In this document: positions 1 to 9,166 of the stretch, in pieces
Layout: the number at the start of each line of letters is the position of its first letter
Position numbering within the stretch: position 1 is the stretch's first letter
Notes under the pieces: generated by a model
Database searches by the model: none
Seen by the model: only the letters and a program-made list of their open reading frames with translations
What the model was told of the DNA's origin: nothing
Source: Microbacterium enclense
GTDB taxonomy: Bacteria; Actinomycetota; Actinomycetes; Actinomycetales; Microbacteriaceae
Direction: 5' to 3'
Assembly: GCA_038182865.1 (NCBI GenBank)
Contig: CP116226.1
Location: 3,162,001-3,226,000 of the forward strand
DNA length: 64,000 nt
Made by a program: the position numbers and the translations under genes

Positions 1-105
1 CACCCAGGGCGCGGAGAGATCGAGCTGCGCACGCGCGGGTGCCCCGAACTGGATCGTTCCGTCGGTGCGGAACAGCGGAGGAGCGGCGTGGTCGAGTCGG
101 ATCAT
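1..105 (-). CDS. Conserved hypothetical protein, N-terminal fragment (cut by window edge)
   Basis: Only the first 35 codons are inside the window; the rest lies to the left. The ATG at 105 opens a frame beginning MIRLDHAAPPLFRTDGTIQF. It is divergent from the DUF2342 metalloprotease at 188-1618? No: both are on the minus strand, with this gene 83 bases downstream of it. In many actinobacteria the gene beside the DUF2342 metalloprotease encodes a ThiF/TOMM-cyclodehydratase-like protein, and the start resembles those proteins, but the fragment is too short to confirm this. No clear ribosome binding site precedes the ATG apart from a GGGG run. Confidence 0.5.
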   Translation of the reverse strand, partial: MIRLDHAAPPLFRTDGTIQFGAPARAQLDLSAPWV

Positions 106-187
106 GCCCCGATCATCGCGGCGACCGAGGGGGCGCCGAGGGTTGTCCACACCCCGGCGCCCCCTCGGTCTCCGTGGGGAGGACGAG

Positions 188-1618
188 TCAGACCGGGCGC
201 TGGTCTCCCGGGGTGCCGTCTTCGCCGGAGGAGTCGTCGTCGGTCGATGCGCTGTCGGGCTGCGAGCCGCGCTGCGACGACCCGGCGTCGCCCCCGTTCT
301 CCTCGGCCAGCAGCTGCGCGAGAGCGTCGTCCATGGCATCCGCCGGCGCCGCTTCCCCGCGCGACGCGGCGACCACCCGGGCGACCAGTCCGGCCGGGTC
401 GTCGATGTCTTCAGCGGACGGCATCATGTCGGGGTAGTCCCAGAGGGCGTCGCGTCCGGCGACGCCCACCGCGTCGGTCACCGCGCGCCACATCGCCGCT
501 GCGTCACGCATACGCCGCGGGCGCAGCTCGAGACCGACGAGCGAGCCGAGCGCCTGCTCGGCGGGTCCGCCGACCGCGCGCCGGCGTCGCACCGCTTCGG
601 CGATCCGGGCCGCAGCCGGGAGGCGGGAGGTGGCGTCTTCGGTGACCACGTCGACCCAGCCCTCGATGGTGGCGAGGAGGTTCTCCAGCCGCGTGAGAGC
701 CGCGGTCTGTTCCTCGGACCGCGCGGGCAGCAACGCACCGCTCTCGAGGGCGCTGCGCAGTTCCTCCGGCTGCGAGGGATCGAACCGCGACGCCAGCTCC
801 TCGAGGGCATCGGTGTCGACACGGATGCCGTGCGCGAAGTCGCGCACCTGTGAGATCACGTGCAGACGCAGCCACCGCGCGTGCCGGAACAGGCGCGCGT
901 GCGCCAGTTCGCGCGTCGCGAGGTACAACGCGAGCTGATCGTCGGGGATCTCGAGATCGCGACCGAAGTCCGCGAAGTTCTGGGGGAGGATGGCCGCGTC
1001 GCCGTCGGGCATGACAGGGATCCCGACATCCCCGCCGCCCACGACTTCGGTCGACAGTCGCCCGACGACGTGTCCGAGCTGGGTGGCGAAGAGCGATCCG
1101 CCCACCGTGCGCATGAGGCGGCCGGCGCCGGCGATCATCTCCTGCATGTCGTCCGGAGCCTGCTGACCGAGCGCGTCGGTCAGCGCGTCGGCGATGCTCG
1201 TGGCGACGGGCTCCGCGAGTTCTTGCCACACCGGCAGCGTGGCGGTGACCCAGGCGCCACGCGTCACGGCACGGGCGGGGTGCGGCAGGTCGGAGATCGT
1301 CGTGGCCTCGCCGAGCCACAGGCTCGCGAGAGAGAACGCCTGCGTGAGACCGGTGTTCTGCCCGGCCGTGACCCCGAGGCCGTCCTGGTTGGCGATGTGC
1401 AGGGCCTGCCGCTCGGCGAGGCTCCAGTCCACACCCTCCTGGGTGCCCGCGAACGCACCCTGGAGCTGGTTCATGACCGCCTGCAGCATCGCGGGGTCGA
1501 TCTGCATGCCCGACAGGCGCGACAATTGTTCAGGATCGATTCCGGACATGTCGCCTGACATCAGGCGACGCATGAGCTCCTGGAACTCTTCTTCAGGGTT
1601 CCGGTCGTCGTCTGCCAC
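188..1618 (-). CDS. Zinc-dependent metalloprotease, DUF2342 family
   Basis: Encodes 476 residues from a GTG preceded by a GAGAGG ribosome binding site; an upstream in-frame ATG at 1642 has none. The metal-binding segment of this family is visible near residue 237 as ELAHARLF followed by RHARWL, where Glu and His take the place of a classic HExxH motif. The N-terminal 70 residues are acidic and helical and the C-terminal 50 are disordered (Ser/Asp/Gly-rich). No signal peptide, so it should be cytoplasmic. The pairing with a PDZ/S16 protease and a UPF0182 protein matches the Mycobacterium tuberculosis Rv3193c-Rv3195 neighbourhood. The family assignment is secure; its substrate is unknown, and the name once linked it to F420 biosynthesis without proof. 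Confidence 0.85.
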   Translation of the reverse strand: MADDDRNPEEEFQELMRRLMSGDMSGIDPEQLSRLSGMQIDPAMLQAVMNQLQGAFAGTQEGVDWSLAERQALHIANQDGLGVTAGQNTGLTQAFSLASLWLGEATTISDLPHPARAVTRGAWVTATLPVWQELAEPVATSIADALTDALGQQAPDDMQEMIAGAGRLMRTVGGSLFATQLGHVVGRLSTEVVGGGDVGIPVMPDGDAAILPQNFADFGRDLEIPDDQLALYLATRELAHARLFRHARWLRLHVISQVRDFAHGIRVDTDALEELASRFDPSQPEELRSALESGALLPARSEEQTAALTRLENLLATIEGWVDVVTEDATSRLPAAARIAEAVRRRRAVGGPAEQALGSLVGLELRPRRMRDAAAMWRAVTDAVGVAGRDALWDYPDMMPSAEDIDDPAGLVARVVAASRGEAAPADAMDDALAQLLAEENGGDAGSSQRGSQPDSASTDDDSSGEDGTPGDQRPV

Positions 1619-1744
1619 TTCTTCGCCTCTCAGCCAGGTCAAGGGGAACGGGATCTACGCTAGTCGCACGATTCCTCGCTCTCCCCGGCTCGGCCCCACG
1701 CCGCTTACGCCGCGCGCGAACGACCCCCGGTAAAGGTAGGACCC

Positions 1745-2884
1745 GTGACGCTTTTCGACGAGAACGTCTCCGTCGTGCCCGCCCCCGCGCGCCGATGGAC
1801 CCGCACCACCCTCGTCGGATTGTGGTCGCTCGCCATCGCCGTGGTGGTGCTGTTCCTTCTCACGTTCTTGCCGACGGCGTATGTCATCCAGCAGCCCGGT
1901 CCCGTGCTGAACACGCTGGGGACGTCGCCGAACGCCGACGGCGTCGAGGTTCCGCTCATCACCGTTCCCGACGAGAAGGCCGACCCCACAACGGGCCAGC
2001 TCGATCTGCTCACCGTGCAGGTGAACGGCAACCGTGAACGCACCCCCACGTGGATCGAGCTCGCGCTCGCCTGGTTCGATCCCTCCCGCGCGGTGGTGCC
2101 GATCGACCGGATCTTCCCCTCCGGACAGTCCACGGAGCAACGCAACACCGAGAACGCCGCTCTCATGACCGACTCCCAGCTCGAAGCGTCGGCGGCTGCG
2201 TTGCGCCAATTGGGCTACGACGTGCCCCAGCGCATCGTCGTGGGAAGCGTCACGGGCGATGGCGCGTCGGCGGGGATCCTCGAGCCCGGCGACGTGATCA
2301 CCTCGGTGAACGGCGCGTCGGCGGCGACCGCGGACGACGTCAAGGCGGCGATCCAGGCGGCCGGAGGTCAGCCGGTCACGTTCGGCATCGACCGCGACGG
2401 CACCGCGACGGAGGTGACCGTCACGCCGCGTACCGGTGAGCTCGACGGGCAGCAGCAGTGGCTCGTGGGTATCGTGCTGGCCCTCGGTTTCGACCTCCCC
2501 GTCGACGTCCAGATCCAGCTCAACGACGTCGGTGGCCCCAGTGCGGGAATGATGTTCGCGCTCGGCATCATCGACAAGATGTCGCCGGGCGACCTCACCG
2601 GCGGGCAGCACATCGCCGGGACCGGCACGATCGACGACCAGGGCCAGGTCGGTGCCATCGGCGGCATCCGACAGAAGCTGTACGGGGCACGGGATGCCGG
2701 CGCCACCTGGTTCCTCGCGCCGTCGGCGAACTGCAACGAGGTCGTGGGGCATGTCCCCGATGGCATCCGCGTGTTCGCGGTGTCGACTCTGTCTGATTCG
2801 CTGAAGGTGCTCGAAACCATCCGTGACAACGGCGACTTCGACGCTTTGCCCACGTGCGCGGCGGGGAACTCCCCGGCATCGTAG
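1745..2884 (+). CDS. Membrane-anchored PDZ and S16 Lon-like protease (YlbL type)
   Basis: 379 residues from a GTG with GGTAGG upstream. One membrane helix (about residues 20-45) anchors the protein, with the rest outside the cell. A PDZ domain occupies about 145-225 (motif GILEPGDVITSVNG). The C-terminal Lon-type proteolytic domain has the nucleophile in GGPSAGMM (Ser266) and the general-base lysine in IRQKLYG (Lys311), the Ser-Lys dyad of family S16. There is no AAA+ domain, as expected for YlbL-like proteins. It is divergent from the DUF2342 gene and 43 bases ahead of the UPF0182 gene, the same trio found in mycobacteria. Probable role: envelope protein quality control or processing; the substrate is unknown. 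Confidence 0.9.
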   Translation: MTLFDENVSVVPAPARRWTRTTLVGLWSLAIAVVVLFLLTFLPTAYVIQQPGPVLNTLGTSPNADGVEVPLITVPDEKADPTTGQLDLLTVQVNGNRERTPTWIELALAWFDPSRAVVPIDRIFPSGQSTEQRNTENAALMTDSQLEASAAALRQLGYDVPQRIVVGSVTGDGASAGILEPGDVITSVNGASAATADDVKAAIQAAGGQPVTFGIDRDGTATEVTVTPRTGELDGQQQWLVGIVLALGFDLPVDVQIQLNDVGGPSAGMMFALGIIDKMSPGDLTGGQHIAGTGTIDDQGQVGAIGGIRQKLYGARDAGATWFLAPSANCNEVVGHVPDGIRVFAVSTLSDSLKVLETIRDNGDFDALPTCAAGNSPAS

Positions 2885-2927
2885 TATCCACGGCGTACCC
2901 ACAGTGGGCCGCGCCTAGGATGAGGGG

Positions 2928-5831
2928 GTGACCACGACCTCAGCGCCGAACCAGGCCACGCCGCCGAACCGCTCCCGACGGATCATCTCGATCAGCTTGG
3001 CGATCATCGCCGCTCTGGTCGTCGCGTTCTTCGTCTTCGCGAACCTCTATGCCGACTGGATGTGGTTCGAGCAACTCGGATTCACGACCGTCCTGACGAC
3101 GCAGTGGATCGCGCGCGCCGTGATGTTCGCCGTCGGCTTCCTCGCGATGGCGGTGCCGGTGTGGGCCGCGATCCAGCTGGCCTACCGGCTGCGTCCCGTG
3201 TACGCGCGGCTGAGCTCACAGCTCGACCGCTATCAGGAGGTCGTCGAGCCGCTGCGTCGCCTCGCGATGTGGGGCATCCCGATCTTCTTCGGCTTCTTCG
3301 CCGGTTTCGCCGCGTCCGCACAGTGGGAGACCACCTGGCTGTGGGCGAACGGCGTCTCGACCTCGGTCACCGATCCGCAGTTCGGCCTGGACACCGGCTT
3401 CTACATGTTCGCGATGCCGTTCTATGCCGCAGCGATCGGCTTCGCCTCCGCCGTGGCCCTGGTGTCGCTCCTGCTGACCGCCGTCGTGTCCTACCTCTAC
3501 GGCTCGGTGCGCGTCGGCCAGCGCGAACTGCGTATCTCCAAGGCCGCCCGCATCCAGCTGGCCGTCCTCGCCGGCATCTACCTGCTGCTGCAGGCTGCGA
3601 GCCTCTGGCTCGACCGCTACCGCACCCTCGTCGAGCCCGACGATCGCATCACCGGCCCCGGCTTCGTCGGCACCAACGCGGTCATCCCCGGCCAGACGAT
3701 CCTCGCGATCGCGGCCGTCATCGTCGCCCTGGCCTTCTTCGTCACCGCGTTCATCGGCCGGTGGCGTTACCCGCTGATCGCGACCGCCCTGCTCGTGGTA
3801 TCGGCGATCGTGGTCGGCGCCGCCATTCCGTGGGCGGTGAACACCTTCCAGGTGCGCCCCAACCAGCTCTCGCTGGAAAGCCAGTTCTATCAGCGCAACC
3901 TCGACAACACGAAGGCCGCGTACGGCATCGACAAGGTCGAGAAGGAGAACTTCGAGGCGGCGACGCAGGCCCAGGCCGGCCAGCTCCGCAACGACGCCGC
4001 ATCCACGGCTCAGCTGCGCATCATGGACCCGGCCATCATCGGCCCCACCGTGCGCCAGCTCGAGCAGTACCGCTCCTACTACCAGTTCGCCGAGCCGCTC
4101 GACGTCGACCGCTACCAGATCAACGGACAGAGTCAGGATGCCGTCGTCTCGCTGCGCGAGCTGAACACCAGTCAGCTCGGTGACGCCGCGACCTGGCAGA
4201 ACTCGACCCTCGTCTACACGCACGGCTACGGCATGGTCGCGGCGGCGGGTAACGAGCGCACTGCTGACGGCGACCCCGTGTTCCTGGAGCGCGCGATTCC
4301 CGGCACTGGTTTCCTCACCGATCTCAACTACGAGCCGCGCGTGTATTTCGGGGAGCAGTCGCCGCAGTACTCGATCGTCGGCGGCCCCGAGGGCGGCGAA
4401 GACATCGAGCTCGACTACCCGCTCGGGGCCGACGGTGGCACGGAGACGCGCACGACGTTCCGCGGAGACGGCGGTCCGAGTGTGGGCAACGTCTTCAACC
4501 GCCTCATCTACGCGCTGAAGTTCCAGTCGGAGCAGATCCTCTTCTCGGACTACGTCAACCAGGACTCGCAGATCCTCTACGACCGCAACCCCAAGGAGCG
4601 CGTCCAGAAGGTCGCGCCGTACCTCACGCTCGACAGCGACCCGTACCCGACGGTGGTCGATGGACGCATCAAGTGGGTCGTCGACGGCTACACCACGAGC
4701 GCGAACTACCCGTACTCGACGGGCGTCTCGCTCTCGCGCGCGATCGCCGACTCGAACAACCCGCAGCCCACGTACGCGCTGGATGACATCAATTACATCC
4801 GCAACTCGGTCAAGGCGACGGTGGATGCCTACGACGGCGAGGTCACGCTGTACGCCTGGGACGACCAGGACCCCGTGCTGCAGACCTGGCAGAAGATCTA
4901 CCCGTCGACGCTCCAGCCGTGGAGCCAGATGTCGGCAGACCTCATGAGCCACGTCCGGTACCCGACCGACCTGATGAAGGTGCAGCGGTCGATGCTCGGC
5001 GTCTACCACGTCGACGACGCGCGGTCGTTCTTCCAGCAGGACAACCGCTGGGCGACGCCGAACGACCCGCAGAACGCCAACGAACTGCAGCCGCCGTACT
5101 ACCTGACGATGAAGATGCCGAGTCAGGACGCTCCGACGTACTCCATGTTCACGAGTTTCATCCCGGCCTCCCAGGGCGGACAGGCACGAAACGTGCTCAC
5201 CGGCTATCTCGCGGTCGATTCCAACGCGGGAGACGCGCAGGGGACGAAACGCGAAGACTACGGACGATTGCGAATGCTCGTGATTGACGCGGCCACGACG
5301 GTGCCCGGTCCCGGGCAGGTGCAGAACACGTTCGACTCCGATACCGCGGTGTCGTCGCAGATCAACATCCTCCAACAGGGGCAGTCGCAGGTGCTCAACG
5401 GCAATCTGCTCACCCTGCCCGTGGGAGGCGGTCTGCTCTACGTGCAGCCGGTCTTCGTGCAGTCCTCGGGCGACACCAAGCTGCCGCAGCTGCGCCGCGT
5501 CCTCGTCGCCTTCGGAGACAAGATCGCCTTCGAGAACACTCTGAGCGAGGCCCTCGACTCGCTGTTCGGTGGCGACTCCGGCGCCGACACAGGCGACGAG
5601 TCCGTGACGCCCACCGACCAGGGCGAGACGACTCCGTCGACACCGACGGCACCTGCGGGCGACTACGCCGCGGCGCTGCAGGAGGCGCAGGCGGCCCTGC
5701 AGGCCAAGCAACAGGCCCTGACCAGCGGCAACCTCTCCGAGTTCGCAACGCAGGACGCGCGACTGAACGCCGCCGTACAGCGTCTGATCGAACTGCAGGC
5801 CGCGGGCGGCGACGCGCAGAACCAGGGCTGA
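2928..5831 (+). CDS. UPF0182 family large membrane protein
   Basis: 967 residues. About seven hydrophobic helices lie in the first 310 residues (for example 23-45, 62-85, 112-135, 170-195, 210-230), followed by a roughly 560-residue hydrophilic domain presumed extracellular and an acidic Ala/Gln-rich tail rich in coiled-coil heptads (last 70 residues). The length fits the UPF0182 family. The GTG start lies exactly six bases after TAGGAT (2916-2921), so the mRNA may be leaderless with that hexamer as its -10 box. A strong hairpin follows the stop. Function is unknown; the family is conserved in actinobacteria and cyanobacteria. Confidence 0.9.
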   Translation: MTTTSAPNQATPPNRSRRIISISLAIIAALVVAFFVFANLYADWMWFEQLGFTTVLTTQWIARAVMFAVGFLAMAVPVWAAIQLAYRLRPVYARLSSQLDRYQEVVEPLRRLAMWGIPIFFGFFAGFAASAQWETTWLWANGVSTSVTDPQFGLDTGFYMFAMPFYAAAIGFASAVALVSLLLTAVVSYLYGSVRVGQRELRISKAARIQLAVLAGIYLLLQAASLWLDRYRTLVEPDDRITGPGFVGTNAVIPGQTILAIAAVIVALAFFVTAFIGRWRYPLIATALLVVSAIVVGAAIPWAVNTFQVRPNQLSLESQFYQRNLDNTKAAYGIDKVEKENFEAATQAQAGQLRNDAASTAQLRIMDPAIIGPTVRQLEQYRSYYQFAEPLDVDRYQINGQSQDAVVSLRELNTSQLGDAATWQNSTLVYTHGYGMVAAAGNERTADGDPVFLERAIPGTGFLTDLNYEPRVYFGEQSPQYSIVGGPEGGEDIELDYPLGADGGTETRTTFRGDGGPSVGNVFNRLIYALKFQSEQILFSDYVNQDSQILYDRNPKERVQKVAPYLTLDSDPYPTVVDGRIKWVVDGYTTSANYPYSTGVSLSRAIADSNNPQPTYALDDINYIRNSVKATVDAYDGEVTLYAWDDQDPVLQTWQKIYPSTLQPWSQMSADLMSHVRYPTDLMKVQRSMLGVYHVDDARSFFQQDNRWATPNDPQNANELQPPYYLTMKMPSQDAPTYSMFTSFIPASQGGQARNVLTGYLAVDSNAGDAQGTKREDYGRLRMLVIDAATTVPGPGQVQNTFDSDTAVSSQINILQQGQSQVLNGNLLTLPVGGGLLYVQPVFVQSSGDTKLPQLRRVLVAFGDKIAFENTLSEALDSLFGGDSGADTGDESVTPTDQGETTPSTPTAPAGDYAAALQEAQAALQAKQQALTSGNLSEFATQDARLNAAVQRLIELQAAGGDAQNQG

Positions 5832-5842
5832 GTCCCCTCAGG

Positions 5843-5878
5843 AAAGGTCGGCGCCCCGCTCGGGGGGTGCCGGCCTTT
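5843..5878 (+). terminator. Rho-independent terminator after the UPF0182 gene
   Basis: An inverted repeat AAAGGTCGGC...GCCGGCCTTT with C/G-rich inner pairs, starting 11 bases after the stop codon and ending in a short T run. It serves the plus-strand UPF0182 transcript. Confidence 0.8.
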
Positions 5879-5970
5879 CGCCGTGAACGGCGCGGCACCC
5901 GGACCGTGGCGGGCGTCGCGGGATCGGGCCCGCGGCATCCCTAGCTCCCGCGGCCTCCGCTTCTCGTTCG

Positions 5971-6022
5971 GTGTCCAGGAAACCCGGACGAGAGGGCTCT
6001 TCCCTCCGGGTGTTGTGGACAC
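5971..6022. repeat. Long imperfect hairpin between convergent genes
   Basis: The arms are GTGTCCA (5971-5977) with TGGACAC (6016-6022), then ACCCGGA with TCCGGGT, then an inner AGGG/CCCT stem. It lies between the UPF0182 terminator and the crtEb stop. Neither side has a T run, so it is not a canonical terminator. It may still end crt transcription by a Rho-dependent or bidirectional route, or be a repeat family member. The rest of the 5879-6089 gap shows nothing recognisable. Confidence 0.55.
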
Positions 6023-6089
6023 TCAACGGTGAAGGCGGCGCCCTGCGCGCTGCCCGACCGCGACGAGTGAGGGCGAGGGGGCGAACCCA

Positions 6090-6974
6090 TCACGCCGTGA
6101 GGAACCACCACCAGATCAGCAGGAGCGTGGTGCCGAAGCCGGCGATCTGGTTCAGCCACAGGAATCGGTTCCACCCGGCGGTGGCCCGGTCGCTCTCGGC
6201 ATCCGTCACGCTCCGATACGGCCAGCAGACCACGAGGTACGGGATCACCAGCACCGCGGCCAGCGGGCCGGGCCACGCCGTGAACAGCATCGCCACCCCG
6301 GCGAGGGCGTAGGCCGCGAGCGCGAAGCGAACGGTCCAGCGTGCCCCGCGCGCGGTGGCGATCGACGAGATGTCGGCGGCGCGATCAGCCTCGACATCCT
6401 GCACGGCGCCGAACGCGTGCGAGGCGATTCCCCACAGCGCGAAAGCGACGAGCACGAGCACGAGCTGAGGCGTCCACACCGCTCCCGCCAGCACGAGTCC
6501 GTACACCGCGGGGGAGAAGAAGTGGATGCTGCTGGTCATCGAGTCGGCGAACGGGCGTTCCTTGAGCCGGAGCGGAGGAGCCGAGTAGAACACGACGAAG
6601 AACAGGCTCAGCGCCAGCACGAGCCACGACATCGGCGAGCCGACGATGACGAGGAAGATGACGAACGGCAGGCAGGAGAGAGCCGCGGCCCACAGAGTGA
6701 TCGCGTGCATGCTCTTCTCGAGCACCGCGCCGTGCGTGCCGCCCTTGCGCGGGTTGCGCAGGTCGGACTCGTAGTCGAACACGTCGTTCACGCCGTACAT
6801 CGCCAGGTTGTAGGGCACGAGGAAGAACAGGATGCCGACGATCAGCGTCGTGTCGATCTGCCGGGTCGTGAGCAGGTAGGCGGCGGCGAACGGAAAGGCC
6901 GTGTTGATCCAGCTCACCGGTCGGGAGGAGACGAAGAGCTCGTGCAGGACGCGTCCGGGGGTGAGGGGGGTCAT
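6090..6974 (-). CDS. crtEb: Lycopene elongase / UbiA-family prenyltransferase (CrtEb)
   Basis: 294 residues, an integral membrane prenyltransferase with about eight helices. The first Asp-rich motif NDVFDYESD binds the Mg-diphosphate of the prenyl donor. CrtEb adds DMAPP-derived C5 units to both ends of lycopene to make the C50 skeleton (flavuxanthin in Corynebacterium). It is the last gene of the crt operon and its ATG overlaps the crtYf stop by four bases, so it is translationally coupled to the cyclase subunits, which close the rings after or during elongation. The specific name rests on the operon context; the UbiA fold alone is not specific. Confidence 0.9.
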   Translation of the reverse strand: MTPLTPGRVLHELFVSSRPVSWINTAFPFAAAYLLTTRQIDTTLIVGILFFLVPYNLAMYGVNDVFDYESDLRNPRKGGTHGAVLEKSMHAITLWAAALSCLPFVIFLVIVGSPMSWLVLALSLFFVVFYSAPPLRLKERPFADSMTSSIHFFSPAVYGLVLAGAVWTPQLVLVLVAFALWGIASHAFGAVQDVEADRAADISSIATARGARWTVRFALAAYALAGVAMLFTAWPGPLAAVLVIPYLVVCWPYRSVTDAESDRATAGWNRFLWLNQIAGFGTTLLLIWWWFLTA

Positions 6975-7288
6975 GCGGCATCCTTCGGGGACGGGCGGGG
7001 GGAGAGCAGCGTGAACACCGCCGGGACCAGGAACGCCGCGCACACCGGGTACGCGAAGTCCTCGAGGGGGGCGAGGCCGAGGCGCAGCCCGCTCAGGTGC
7101 TGCTGAGGGTATGAGAAGAGATCGACGGCGATCATGAGGTTGTCGAAGACGAGGGTGAGTCCGACCAGGACGAGGGCGGTCAGACTCGAGGAGGACATCC
7201 GCCGCGCGAACCGTGGTCGCCGAATCGTGGCGACGGTCACCAGGGCCGTCACGATCACGAAGGGGAGCACGATCAGCGGATACGTCAT
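6971..7288 (-). CDS. crtYf: C50 carotenoid cyclase subunit (CrtYf-type)
   Basis: 105 residues, three predicted membrane helices. It is one half of the heterodimeric lycopene-cyclase-domain enzyme that forms the ionone rings of C50 carotenoids. The family's acidic signature appears as APLEDFAYP, compared with PLEEIFF in the partner. The ATG overlaps the crtYe stop (ATGA). The C-terminal 15 residues are basic and disordered. Ring type (epsilon as in decaprenoxanthin, beta as in C.p.450, gamma as in sarcinaxanthin) cannot be read from the sequence alone. Confidence 0.85.
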   Translation of the reverse strand: MTYPLIVLPFVIVTALVTVATIRRPRFARRMSSSSLTALVLVGLTLVFDNLMIAVDLFSYPQQHLSGLRLGLAPLEDFAYPVCAAFLVPAVFTLLSPRPSPKDAA

Positions 7289-7608
7289 GCTCGCTCCCGG
7301 GTGCGCGCACGTCGCTCGAACACCGCGAACATCACGATGGCCAGGTAGCTCAGGAAGAGGAGGAAGAAGATCTCCTCGAGCGGCAGGTGCGGTGCCAGCT
7401 CGACACCGACGAACAGGGGGCTCTCGCCCTTCACGAACACTCCCGTGACGATGCCGACCACATCCCACGCCAGGAAGAACGCCGTCGCGATCAGCACCGC
7501 GATCGTCGTTCGCACCGGGGCTGCACGCAGCGCGAGCGAGAATTTCACGTCGATCGCGATCATGCCGGCCAGAGAGAAGAGGATCGCGCCGAGGTAGATC
7601 CCCGGCAC
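7285..7608 (-). CDS. crtYe: C50 carotenoid cyclase subunit (CrtYe-type)
   Basis: 107 residues with three membrane helices and the conserved PLEEIFFLLF motif of lycopene-cyclase-domain proteins. It pairs with the CrtYf-type product to form the heterodimeric cyclase. The GTG start is one base beyond the crtI stop (TGA-G-GTG), and its own stop overlaps crtYf. Small size and position match CrtYe in Corynebacterium and Agromyces. The Arg-rich C-terminus (ERRARTRERA) is probably cytoplasmic. Confidence 0.85.
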   Translation of the reverse strand: MPGIYLGAILFSLAGMIAIDVKFSLALRAAPVRTTIAVLIATAFFLAWDVVGIVTGVFVKGESPLFVGVELAPHLPLEEIFFLLFLSYLAIVMFAVFERRARTRERA

Positions 7609-7609
7609 C

Positions 7610-9166
7610 TCAGACCGCCGCGCGCACGGGTTCGGCGAGGGGGCCGGGAGAGGTGTCGCCCGTCATGCGCTTGACGACGAGTTCGGCGGAGATGAGACAC
7701 ATCGGCAGTCCGATCCCCGGCAGCACGGATGTGCCCGCGTAGAAGAGGTTCCGCACCTTCCGGGAGCGGTTCTTCGGTCGGAAGATCGCGCTCTGGTTGA
7801 GGGTGTGCGCGAGCCCGAGCGAGTTGCCGTGCCAGGCATTCAGGTCGTTCCTGAAGTCCTCCGGCGCGATCGTGCGACGCACCACGATGCGGTCGGCCAG
7901 ATCCGGGATGCCGGTCCACTCGGCGATCTGCGCGATCACTCGGTCGGCGGCCTGCTCGATGCGCTCGTCGCCCGCACCGTCGACGCCCCCGCGGCCACTG
8001 TCGGGATCGGCGGGCACCGGGACCAGGACGAAGAGGTTCTCGTGTCCCTCGGGCGCGACCGAGTCGTCGGTGGCGCTGGGACGGCAGATGTAGATGGATG
8101 CCGGGTCCGGGATCTTCTTCTCCTCGCCGAAGATCGCGTCGAAGTTCGTCTGCCAGTCGTCGGTGAACAGCAGCGTGTGGTGCGTCAGCTGGGGCAGCTC
8201 GCCCTTCACCCCGAGCAGGAGGAGCAGAGCACCGGGGCTGGGCACCTTGTCCTTCCACCACTTCTCCGGGTACTGCCGGTCCTTCTCCTCGAGGAGCGCA
8301 TTCTCGGTGTGGTGGAGGTCGGCACCCGAGACCACGGCATCCGCCGCGATGACTCGTCCGTCGGCGAGGCGGACACCACGGGCTGAGCCCGACTCAGTGA
8401 TGATGGCGTCGACGGGAGACGAGGTCTCGATTCGCACCCCGCGCTCGCGCGCGAGCTTCTCGATGGCGGCGATGATCTCGGTCATGCCGCCCTTGGGGTA
8501 CAGCACGCCGTCGCCGAGGTCGAGGTGGCTCATCAGGTGGTACAGGCTCGGCACCTCGAACGGTGATCCGCCGAGGAACACCGCCGGGTAGGCGAGGATC
8601 TGCTGCAGACGCGTGTTCTGGAAGTCGGTGGTGACGCGCTTCCACAGCGTGCGCGTCAGAAGCGGGATGAGCGTGGGAAGGCGCTTCACCAGTGCGGGGT
8701 CGCGCAACCCCTTCGTCGACGAGTAGGGGTCGTAGAGGAACTTCGACGTGGACAGCTCGTACGCGTCCTTCGCCGAGTCGAGGTACGCGTCGATGTTGTC
8801 GCCCGAACCCGGCTCGTGCTCCTCGAAGAGCGCCCGCACGGCTTCGCGTCCGGAGACGATGTCGATGGGTTCGCCCTGACCGGGGGGACCGAACACGCGG
8901 TACGCCGGGTCGAGGCGGACGAGGTCGAGTTGCTCGGCGGCACTGGTGCCCAACAACCGGAAGAAGTGGTCGAAGACCTCGGGCATGAGGTACCAACTGG
9001 GGCCCGTGTCGAAACGGAAGCCATCGCGCTCCCAGGACCCCGCGCGACCGCCGAGAGCGTCGCGGGCCTCGAAGAGCTGGACGTCGTGGCCGCGGTCGGC
9101 GAGAAGAGCGGCGGTGCCGAGACCGGCGATCCCGCCTCCGACGACGACGATGCGCTGGGCGCTCAT
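7610..9166 (-). CDS. crtI: Phytoene desaturase (CrtI)
   Basis: 518 residues, the usual CrtI length. The N-terminal FAD-binding motif VVVGGGIAGLG sits at about residues 6-16, followed by RAGSWERDGFRFDTGPSW, typical of the family. The C-terminus carries the second flavin-binding stretch (FYAGTSVLPGIGLPM). It performs the four desaturations of 15-cis-phytoene to lycopene at the membrane face. The ATG overlaps the crtB stop by four bases (ATGA), so desaturase and synthase are translationally coupled. Confidence 0.95.
   Translation of the reverse strand: MSAQRIVVVGGGIAGLGTAALLADRGHDVQLFEARDALGGRAGSWERDGFRFDTGPSWYLMPEVFDHFFRLLGTSAAEQLDLVRLDPAYRVFGPPGQGEPIDIVSGREAVRALFEEHEPGSGDNIDAYLDSAKDAYELSTSKFLYDPYSSTKGLRDPALVKRLPTLIPLLTRTLWKRVTTDFQNTRLQQILAYPAVFLGGSPFEVPSLYHLMSHLDLGDGVLYPKGGMTEIIAAIEKLARERGVRIETSSPVDAIITESGSARGVRLADGRVIAADAVVSGADLHHTENALLEEKDRQYPEKWWKDKVPSPGALLLLLGVKGELPQLTHHTLLFTDDWQTNFDAIFGEEKKIPDPASIYICRPSATDDSVAPEGHENLFVLVPVPADPDSGRGGVDGAGDERIEQAADRVIAQIAEWTGIPDLADRIVVRRTIAPEDFRNDLNAWHGNSLGLAHTLNQSAIFRPKNRSRKVRNLFYAGTSVLPGIGLPMCLISAELVVKRMTGDTSPGPLAEPVRAAV

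Noticed and set aside
3216..5711. An 831-codon open frame on the minus strand opposite the UPF0182 gene
   Set aside because: Long antisense frames are expected at this GC content. The translation is Arg/Val/Leu-rich with no domain, and the plus-strand gene is a clear family member.
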